Assembly: GCF_001654925.1 (NCBI RefSeq)
Contig: NZ_LXER01000029.1
Span: forward strand, 186,001-250,000
Length of the DNA stretch: 64,000 bases
Source of the DNA: Buttiauxella brennerae ATCC 51605
Lineage (GTDB): Bacteria; Pseudomonadota; Gammaproteobacteria; Enterobacterales; Enterobacteriaceae
Direction: 5' to 3'
A program made the translations under genes and the position numbers. This document shows, one piece after another, positions 58,029 through 64,000 of the stretch. A model generated the notes under the pieces. That model worked only from the letters and a program-made list of their open reading frames with translations. It had not been told where the DNA came from and did not search any database. How positions within the stretch are numbered: the stretch's first letter is position 1; each line of letters begins with the position of its first letter.

Positions 58029-58295
58029 ATGAAAACCAAATTAACTATCGCAGCACTGAGCCTTTTCTCTGTTATCTCTTTCGGCGCTAACGCAGCCGCA
58101 CATCAGGTAACCAGCGAACAAGCACAAAACATGCAATCTATGGGTAGCATTTCTGTCAGCCAGGTTGGCAGTGCACCAATGGATATGCGTCAGGAATTAT
58201 CACAGAAAGCGACTAAAGAAGGTGCATCGGCATATCGCATTACCGAAGCACGTAGTGGCGATGCATGGCACGCTACCGCTGAACTGTATAAATAA
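58029..58295 (+). CDS. yhcN: YhcN-type DUF1471 periplasmic protein, second copy
   Basis: This 88-residue protein has a signal peptide ending GANA (about residue 22) and the DUF1471 domain MGSISVSQVGSAPMDMRQEL through SGDAWHATAELYK. It looks the closer of the two copies to E. coli YhcN, though I cannot score this. AGGAG precedes the ATG by eight bases. A strong terminator follows. Confidence 0.9.
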   Translation: MKTKLTIAALSLFSVISFGANAAAHQVTSEQAQNMQSMGSISVSQVGSAPMDMRQELSQKATKEGASAYRITEARSGDAWHATAELYK

Positions 58296-58322
58296 ACCCT
58301 CGTCGTCAAATTCTGACGACTT

Positions 58323-58348
58323 TGCCCCCGCTCGCGGGGGCTTTTTTA
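58323..58348 (+). terminator. Terminator after the second yhcN copy
   Basis: GCCCCCG and CGGGGGC pair around CT, followed by TTTTTT. It lies 28 nt after the stop. Confidence 0.9.
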
Positions 58349-58364
58349 TGCCTTTAAATCAGCC

Positions 58365-58637
58365 TTAGCCACGCACGTTAAAGCGTAACTGCCCTTCCAG
58401 TTCTTCTTCTGCTTCGTCAAAGAGCAAAATCAAAGCCCCGTAACGTCGCCTTTGCATTTCTGGCAGATGAACAAACTCGATCTCCGCCGGGAGCGGTAAT
58501 GTGCCCCCAACGACTACATCCCACAAGCTATCGAGATCGTGAATCTGTTTTTTCTCGAGTTGAAATGCCTGGGTAAAGTGACGATAGAATCCAGGCTGGT
58601 CTTCTATCTGACTAAAATCAAAGGTGTATTTTTTCAT
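58365..58637 (-). CDS. yhcO: Barstar-family protein YhcO
   Basis: This 90-residue acidic protein belongs to the barstar (ribonuclease inhibitor) family: [21 protein letters not shown], then [16 protein letters not shown] with the conserved Trp-Asp, and a C-terminal [12 protein letters not shown]. No barnase-like toxin gene is beside it, so a toxin-antitoxin role is not supported here. It is convergent with yhcN and 30 nt after the dehydrogenase gene on the same strand. Confidence 0.9.
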   Translation of the reverse strand: MKKYTFDFSQIEDQPGFYRHFTQAFQLEKKQIHDLDSLWDVVVGGTLPLPAEIEFVHLPEMQRRRYGALILLFDEAEEELEGQLRFNVRG

Positions 58638-58667
58638 TACTTGCCACCTTAACCAGAACGAATTGTT

Positions 58668-60122
58668 CTACAGACCGCCAATGTGCAGGGTTTTGACTTC
58701 CAGAAACTCATCCAGCCCCAATACGGAACCTTCCCTGCCAAGCCCTGACTCTTTCACGCCGCCAAACGGCCCCAGTTCAGTCGAAACGGCACATTCGTTA
58801 ATCCCTATCATCCCACTTTCAAGTGCCTGAGAGACACGGAACACGCGTGACAAATTCTGAGTATAGAAGTAGGCGGCCAAACCAAATGGCGTATTGTTCG
58901 CCCGCTCAATCACCTCCTCTTCGGTTTTGAATCGGAAACAGGCTGCCAGCGGGCCAAAAGTTTCTTCCTGTGCCAGTTTCATGTTGTCATTAGCATCGAC
59001 AATCACCGTAGGTTGCCAGAAATTACCACCCAACTCATGACTCTTGCCTCCCACCAGCACGTTGCCGCCCTTCGCCTGTGCATCTTCAACATGCTCACGG
59101 ACTTTATCGACTGCAGATTTCTCAATCAGTGGACCAACAATGACGCCCTCTTCCATGCCATTCCCTACTTTCAGGGCTTTGACCGCATCTGCCAGCTTAT
59201 TAACAAACTGATCGTAGACAGTATCCTGAATGAAGAAGCGGTTAACACTGACGCACACCTGCCCGGCGTTACGGAATTTGTTGGCAATCGCACCTTTCAC
59301 AGCTTCATCAATATCGGCATCATCAAAGACGATATACGGCGCGTTACCGCCTAATTCCATAGAGACTTTTTTCATGGTTTCCGCGGCATTACGCACCAGC
59401 GTTTTGCCAACGGCAGTGGAACCGGTAAACGAAATCTTCCGTACTTCATGGCTCGCCATAATCGCGTCGCTGATTTCTTGCGTATTACCGGCTACAGCAT
59501 TAAGCACGCCATCAGGAACGCCCGCTTTTTTCGCCAGCGCCAGTAAAGCAAATGCCGATAGCGGCGTGTTATTAGCAGGCTTTATGATTCCGGTACAGCC
59601 CGCGGCGAGGGCCGGGCCGAGTTTGCGAGTCAGCATCGCCATCGGGAAATTCCACGGCGTTATAGCGGCAACAACACCTATCGGTTCACGGGTGGCGAGA
59701 ATCCGCGACCCCGGTTTGATGGCGGGAATAATTTCACCGTTTGCCCGTTTTGCCTGCTCTGCAAACCACTGAATAAAACTCGCGGCGTACTCAACTTCCC
59801 CTTCCGCCTCTTTCAGCGGTTTACCTTGTTCGGTGGTCATTAAGCGACCAAGCCAGCTTTTGTTCTCAATAATCAGCTGGAACCAGCGGTAGAGAATCGT
59901 TGAACGTTCTTTGGCGGTTTTTGCACGCCAGGCCGGGAATGCTTTAGCGGCAGCGGCGATAGCTTCTTCAGCCTCTTTTTTGCCGGCTTTTGCGACTTTG
60001 GCGACAACTTCACCCGTTGCAGGGTTAAGTACATCGAAGGTTTGATTGAGTTTGCGCCATTCTCCATTGACCAGATAACCAGTGTTGAATAATTCACTAT
60101 CCTGGAGTGCCTGATTTGTCAT
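58668..60122 (-). CDS. NAD(P)-dependent succinate-semialdehyde dehydrogenase-like protein
   Basis: This 484-residue aldehyde dehydrogenase resembles GabD. It has Asn158 (TPWNFPMAM), Lys181 (IIKPANNTP), Glu256 (SMELGGNAP) and nucleophile Cys290 (NAGQVCVSVNRF). GabD of E. coli has Cys-x-Cys at the active site; here the second position is Ser. The substrate could be succinate or glutarate semialdehyde, or another aldehyde. It lies between yhcO and aaeB, where E. coli has no such gene, and is separated from aaeB by a terminator. The ATG at 60122 was chosen by homology. Confidence 0.82.
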   Translation of the reverse strand: MTNQALQDSELFNTGYLVNGEWRKLNQTFDVLNPATGEVVAKVAKAGKKEAEEAIAAAAKAFPAWRAKTAKERSTILYRWFQLIIENKSWLGRLMTTEQGKPLKEAEGEVEYAASFIQWFAEQAKRANGEIIPAIKPGSRILATREPIGVVAAITPWNFPMAMLTRKLGPALAAGCTGIIKPANNTPLSAFALLALAKKAGVPDGVLNAVAGNTQEISDAIMASHEVRKISFTGSTAVGKTLVRNAAETMKKVSMELGGNAPYIVFDDADIDEAVKGAIANKFRNAGQVCVSVNRFFIQDTVYDQFVNKLADAVKALKVGNGMEEGVIVGPLIEKSAVDKVREHVEDAQAKGGNVLVGGKSHELGGNFWQPTVIVDANDNMKLAQEETFGPLAACFRFKTEEEVIERANNTPFGLAAYFYTQNLSRVFRVSQALESGMIGINECAVSTELGPFGGVKESGLGREGSVLGLDEFLEVKTLHIGGL

Positions 60123-60164
60123 AGTTTTCTCCTGTGATGAATTGGGCATCTGGTAAGTATAGAT

Positions 60165-60192
60165 ACAAAAAAGCCGACGTAAGCGTCGGCTC
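60165..60192 (-). terminator. Terminator after aaeB
   Basis: AGCCGACG and CGTCGGCT pair around TAAG (given as read on the plus strand); on the minus strand the stem is followed by TTTTTTGT. It lies just past the aaeB stop and isolates the aldehyde dehydrogenase gene from the aae operon. Confidence 0.85.
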
Positions 60193-60195
60193 TGT

Positions 60196-62157
60196 TTAAG
60201 CATCTATCAGGGCGTGCTGATATTTGTGCAGCACATGCGCCAACCGCTTCACTGGTTCGGTAACCTGTAACGGTGCCTCCCAGATTCGTAACTTTTCCTG
60301 GTAAATATCTAACTCCGCCAGCAATTGTTCGAAGTAACGCCGTCTTTTATCGTCACTGGATGCAGAAATCACGCGGTCTGCCGTGTTGCGCAGTTGGCGA
60401 TGGAAAGCTGAGAGATCGTCATTCACCGGTATTGGTGCATCGCGCAATCTCTGGTGAGCAATGATCAAAATCAGCGCTAAACGGTAACGGTCAATATCGC
60501 CAGGGAACGTGTTGAGCAGCAAGAAAAGTTGCTGATACAGCGCCGGAAGATGGTTCTCCTTACGGCGATTTTTATTGGTGGTCAGTGCAGAAACCGCAGC
60601 CGAGACAAACTGGTTCAACAAGGTGCGGCCGGTGCGTTCTTTCGAGTTATCTCGAATCAGCAATATCACCATCAATGCCAGGAAGCAGCCCACGATTTGC
60701 CCCAGCGCACCATCGAGGAAAGTGTTCAGGTGAAACGTCATCGGGTTATCCAGCACAATGACGTTGATTGTCCCGGCCAGTGCACCCATCGATCCCAGAC
60801 GTCGTTTCTGTACTTCAATCCCGATAAAGAAGCCCAGTAAGCCGAGGCTAATACACAGCAGTAAAATGCTTTGCTGGGTAGAAGGAATGATGACAAGGAA
60901 GTAGAGAGAACCCAGCGGTAACGCCACCAGCATCCCGTATAAAAAGTCCATTGCCACCATGCGAGGGTTGGGCAAGCGCATTGCCAGTGACGTCACGACG
61001 GCAATCATAACCATCGCACCGCTTCCTGATGTCCAACCCGTCCATAACCAGAACAAACTCCCAAGCAGGCATGAAACAGTCGTGCGCCAGAAGTTGATCA
61101 TCGCGTGATGGCCCTCGGCAGACTGCACTTTGACCACCACCTCCTGGTTCAATACTTCCTCTTCCACCGCACTGATACGAACGTTGCTGGCGACACCGCG
61201 TTTGAGCAACAGGTAGCGGGTGACTGCACCAGCCCAACTGCTGATGGTGACGGGGGTATTTTTTTCACCGGCATAGGAAATGACTTTGCGGACAACCTTC
61301 ATCTGCTTATGAACATCAGCAGCGGTTTCCACCGGAGTCTCAAACAGCGTGCGGAACTCTGGAGTGACAAATTCCGGGCGTGTATTTTGAATCAGATAGG
61401 TTTCGCAGGCCTGCGTAATGAGCGTAAGCGAAATGGTATTGATTGCCTTCAGACGACGGTTTGCTCGCCCCCAACGTGAGGATTCGATTTTGAGATTAGT
61501 ACGCATCCCTTCAAGAGCCGTAGTGCGGCGCACAAGCCCAGCCCACGCTTTATCAACCACCTCTTTATCGCCGTGAGCAATACACAGCTGCATCAGCCGA
61601 TATTGATCCACCAGCAAGTTATCTAACTCGCGATCGATCTCTTGTTTGATGGAACGCGGGGAAAAGAGCAGGTCGGCAAGGATCGCACAAACAATACCAA
61701 TCACGATTTCACTGCAACGCTCAACCGCAAACTGCGGTGTCAAAAGAGGATGAGCCTGAATCGTGACGATAATAATCAGCGCCGTGTAGCCAGAAAGCCC
61801 CCAGGCATAAGAGTTTTCAACTTTTACCAGTGAGGAAATCCAGGTACAAAAACCGGCCCAGATACAGCACACCAGTAGCATCACCACCGGCGCACGAATC
61901 AGTAACGTGATAATAAACAGGGCGGCAAAACAGCCGATAAAGGTGCCGACAATACGCAGCATGCCACGGTAACGAATGGCACCAGAATAGGGTTCACCAC
62001 CTGCGGCAAACGCCGGACCAGCCGCAACAATAGCCGCCGTCAGCACCGCCCAGCGCGGCGTTTCAAGCTGGAAATGGAAGCCGACAAACATTGCCAGCAC
62101 GATGGCAAAAGCCAACTTGAAGGCAAAGCGCAGATGCAGCCGCGAGATAAAATACAT
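60196..62157 (-). CDS. aaeB: p-Hydroxybenzoic acid efflux pump subunit AaeB
   Basis: AaeB is the inner-membrane pump for aromatic carboxylic acids, working with AaeA. The 653-residue FUSC-family protein has two sets of about five to six membrane segments (residues about 10-170 and 365-500) with large cytoplasmic regions. It starts [22 protein letters not shown]. It is 17 nt after aaeA in the aaeXAB operon. Confidence 0.96.
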   Translation of the reverse strand: MYFISRLHLRFAFKLAFAIVLAMFVGFHFQLETPRWAVLTAAIVAAGPAFAAGGEPYSGAIRYRGMLRIVGTFIGCFAALFIITLLIRAPVVMLLVCCIWAGFCTWISSLVKVENSYAWGLSGYTALIIIVTIQAHPLLTPQFAVERCSEIVIGIVCAILADLLFSPRSIKQEIDRELDNLLVDQYRLMQLCIAHGDKEVVDKAWAGLVRRTTALEGMRTNLKIESSRWGRANRRLKAINTISLTLITQACETYLIQNTRPEFVTPEFRTLFETPVETAADVHKQMKVVRKVISYAGEKNTPVTISSWAGAVTRYLLLKRGVASNVRISAVEEEVLNQEVVVKVQSAEGHHAMINFWRTTVSCLLGSLFWLWTGWTSGSGAMVMIAVVTSLAMRLPNPRMVAMDFLYGMLVALPLGSLYFLVIIPSTQQSILLLCISLGLLGFFIGIEVQKRRLGSMGALAGTINVIVLDNPMTFHLNTFLDGALGQIVGCFLALMVILLIRDNSKERTGRTLLNQFVSAAVSALTTNKNRRKENHLPALYQQLFLLLNTFPGDIDRYRLALILIIAHQRLRDAPIPVNDDLSAFHRQLRNTADRVISASSDDKRRRYFEQLLAELDIYQEKLRIWEAPLQVTEPVKRLAHVLHKYQHALIDA

Positions 62158-62174
62158 ATCAACTCAACCTACGC

Positions 62175-63107
62175 TTAGCCGAACTCACGCAAACGATGCA
62201 TGAATTTGATGAATACCGAATCGTGGTCGGTATCGCGATCTTTATCTCCCGTCACCACGACCGTTGCCGTTGTTCCGGCGGGATAAAGGTTAGCCTCTTG
62301 CTCATCAAGATGGATTCGCACCGGCACACGCTGCGCCAGACGCACCCACTCCAGGTTGGAATCAACTGTCGCCATCCCTTTGGTGTCTCTTGTGCTGCTG
62401 GCGTTGGTGACGCCGGCAGAGATGCTGTCTACCGTTCCGCGCAACACGCGATTGCTGCCCAGTGGCGTGATTTGCACACGATAACCAGGGCGGATGCCAT
62501 CGAGCTTGGTTTCTTCCATATAGGCCAGAATGTAGAAAGTGCCGCGTTTAACCAGCGCAACAGCGGTGGAACCGCGGGTAATAAATTCACCGGTATACAC
62601 ATTAAGGTTCGTCACCCAACCTTCGGCTGGCGCACGAATGATTGTGCGTTCCATATCCAGTTGCGCCAGATCACGGGTCGCTTCGGATTTTGCTAACTGA
62701 TGCAGCACGGTCTGTAGAACGTTGTTCGATTGTTCAATCTCCTCACGCGACATCGCCTGAGTCCCCAACGAATTACGACGCCCTGCTTCCCGGCGTTTTT
62801 CCCCGGCGAGTGCCTGGAAGTAAGCAACATCGGCCTGCGCCTGCTCCAGCGCTTTCTGATAGCGTGGCTGGTCGATGGTGAACAGAACCTGATCCTTTTT
62901 CACCAGTTGGTTGTCATGCACTTTTACGTCGGTGATTAAACCCGAAACGTCTGGCGCAATGGCGACAACATCAGCGGTAAATCGGGCGTCACGTGTCCAC
63001 GGGGATTCGGTATAGAACACCCAGGCGCGGAAGATAGCGATGAACGCCAGCAGCACCAGAATCAGTGTGATGGCAGTGCGGGTTATTTTTCTTGTTAGTG
63101 CTTTCAC
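62175..63107 (-). CDS. aaeA: p-Hydroxybenzoic acid efflux membrane fusion protein AaeA
   Basis: AaeA is the periplasmic adaptor of the AaeAB pump. The 310-residue HlyD-family protein has an N-terminal membrane anchor (about 10-28), lipoyl half-motifs ([41 protein letters not shown]) and a coiled-coil hairpin between them. The start is a GTG at 63107, five bases after GAGG; a TTG five codons upstream is possible. It overlaps nothing but lies close to aaeX (7-nt gap). Confidence 0.95.
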   Translation of the reverse strand: MKALTRKITRTAITLILVLLAFIAIFRAWVFYTESPWTRDARFTADVVAIAPDVSGLITDVKVHDNQLVKKDQVLFTIDQPRYQKALEQAQADVAYFQALAGEKRREAGRRNSLGTQAMSREEIEQSNNVLQTVLHQLAKSEATRDLAQLDMERTIIRAPAEGWVTNLNVYTGEFITRGSTAVALVKRGTFYILAYMEETKLDGIRPGYRVQITPLGSNRVLRGTVDSISAGVTNASSTRDTKGMATVDSNLEWVRLAQRVPVRIHLDEQEANLYPAGTTATVVVTGDKDRDTDHDSVFIKFMHRLREFG

Positions 63108-63114
63108 ATCAACC

Positions 63115-63318
63115 TCAAACAAACAGACGAGAGATCAGATAAAACAGGCAGCAATAAAGCGCTGTATTAAATAATGCCGGATGCCAGACAAAATCGTAAA
63201 TTCCCGTCGGTGTAAGCAGACGGCGAACCAGCCAGAACAACACCAGCGAAAGAATTAGCTCGAAGAATATCGGTGGAAAAGAAAGACCGAATATCACGAC
63301 TACGGGAAATAGACTCAT
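63115..63318 (-). CDS. aaeX: Small membrane protein AaeX
   Basis: This 67-residue DUF1656 protein has two membrane segments (about 5-30 and 46-64). It is nearly identical to E. coli AaeX, including [30 protein letters not shown]. Function is unknown; it is the first gene of aaeXAB and is induced with it by aromatic acids in E. coli. It is divergent from aaeR. Confidence 0.95.
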   Translation of the reverse strand: MSLFPVVVIFGLSFPPIFFELILSLVLFWLVRRLLTPTGIYDFVWHPALFNTALYCCLFYLISRLFV

Positions 63319-63476
63319 GTTAACCTTGCAGAAAATACGGAAGACACAAACCCTGGACAGCCAGGTACACTGAGCTAACGAATGATGCGGGTTGCGTTGT
63401 TAATAGTATATTAACGTAATTGTTAGCCAGTTATCTATAATGTGTGATCTAAATCACTTTTAAGCCAGAGTGAACA
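63319..63476. promoter_or_regulatory. aaeX-aaeR divergent promoter region
   Basis: This 158-nt AT-rich region should hold both promoters and AaeR sites. TGTGTGATCTAAATCACTTT at 63440-63459 contains a CRP-like TGTGAT-N-ATCAC arrangement (GTGATCTAAATCAC is a near-palindrome). I did not find a definite LysR T-N11-A operator. Confidence 0.45.
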
Positions 63477-64000
63477 ATGGAAAGACTAAAACGCATGTCG
63501 GTATTTGCCAAAGTTGTCGAACTTGGCTCTTTTACCGCCGCGGCCAGGCAGTTGGAAATGAGCGTATCGTCCATCAGCCAAACCGTTTCCAAATTAGAAG
63601 ATGAGTTACAGGTCAAGCTGTTAAACCGCAGCACACGTAGTATTGGGCTGACCGAAGCAGGTAAAATTTACTACCTCGGCTGCCGCAAGATGCTACATGA
63701 AGCGCACGCAGTGCATGAACAACTTTATGCATTTAATAACACGCCAATTGGCACGCTGCGCATCGGCAGTTCTTCAACTATGGCACAAAATGTACTCGCG
63801 TCCATGACTGCCGATATGCTCAAAGAGTACCCGGAGCTGACGGTAAATCTGGTCACTGGCATTCCTGCACCCGATCTTATTGCTGATGGTCTGGATGTCG
63901 TCATTCGTGTTGGCGCATTGCAGGATTCCAGCCTGTTCTCAACCAAACTCGGTTCAATGCCGATGGTGATTTGTGCCGCGAAAAGTTACCTTCAGCAAAA
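63477..64000 (+). CDS. aaeR: LysR-type regulator AaeR, N-terminal part (cut by window end)
   Basis: AaeR activates aaeXAB in response to p-hydroxybenzoate-type compounds in E. coli. About 174 residues are present. MERLKRMSVFAKVVELGSFTAAARQLEMSVSSISQTVSKLE is the LysR helix-turn-helix, and the start of the effector domain follows (IGTLRIGSSSTMAQNVLASM). The ATG at 63477 has CAGAGTGA upstream. It is divergent from aaeX. Confidence 0.94.
   Translation, partial: MERLKRMSVFAKVVELGSFTAAARQLEMSVSSISQTVSKLEDELQVKLLNRSTRSIGLTEAGKIYYLGCRKMLHEAHAVHEQLYAFNNTPIGTLRIGSSSTMAQNVLASMTADMLKEYPELTVNLVTGIPAPDLIADGLDVVIRVGALQDSSLFSTKLGSMPMVICAAKSYLQQ

Noticed and set aside
58668-60122. Assignment as the true gabD of a GABA operon
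   Set aside because: No gabT, gabP or csiR gene is adjacent, so only a GabD-like enzyme can be claimed.

Overview
The window is chromosomal DNA from a gammaproteobacterium of the Enterobacteriaceae. It is close to Escherichia coli in gene content and protein sequence but is not E. coli. Nearly every gene is a recognisable orthologue in the order of the E. coli infB-to-aaeR segment (about minute 71-73). Differences from that order are: basRS (pmrAB) between dacB and obgE, no gltF after gltD, no dcuD between nanR and sspB, two tandem YhcN-type genes, and an extra semialdehyde dehydrogenase before aaeB. I see no prophage, insertion sequence, CRISPR array or plasmid feature. This is a core-genome region with small local rearrangements.

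Layout. 1-3.7 kb, minus strand: infB (3' end outside the window), nusA, rimP, tRNA-fMet, tRNA-Leu(GAG) and secG, all transcription, translation and secretion functions. 3.9-8.9 kb, minus: glmM-folP-ftsH-rlmE. 9.0-13.3 kb: yhbY (+), greA (-), then dacB-basR-basS (+). 13.3-16.2 kb, minus: obgE-yhbE-rpmA-rplU. 16.4-17.9 kb: ispB and sfsB (+). 18-22.8 kb, minus: murA, ibaG and mlaBCDEF, for cell-wall precursor synthesis and outer-membrane lipid asymmetry. 23-31 kb, plus: yrbG-kdsD-kdsC-lptC-lptA-lptB-rpoN-hpf-ptsN-rapZ-npr, joining Kdo and LPS transport to sigma-54 and the nitrogen phosphotransferase branch. 31-36 kb: mtgA-elbB (-), the small RNA ArcZ (+), arcB (-) and yhcC (-). 36.7-42.6 kb: gltBD (+). 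42.6-48.1 kb, minus: the sialic acid operon nanATEKQ with its repressor gene nanR. 48.2-52 kb, minus: sspB-sspA, rpsI-rplM, zapE. 52-55.4 kb, plus: zapG, degQ, degS. 55.4-58.6 kb: mdh (-), argR (+), two yhcN paralogues (+), yhcO (-). 58.6-64 kb: a GabD-like dehydrogenase, then aaeBAX (-), divergent from aaeR, which is cut by the window end.

Regulatory features visible without any ORF are: ArcZ running into the arcB stop codon; three GGTATA repeats before nanA; a pair of ARG boxes before argR; bidirectional terminators between convergent genes; tandem terminators between the fMet tRNA and rimP; a strong hairpin in the greA leader; and a 680-nt gltB upstream region with a structured leader and an Arg-rich small ORF.

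The least explained signals are that gltB leader ORF and three related imperfect inverted repeats (lptB-rpoN, hpf-ptsN, upstream of degQ), which look like relics of one small non-coding repeat family. I found no convincing wholly new multi-gene system. All family and E. coli comparisons are from memory; no database search was run.
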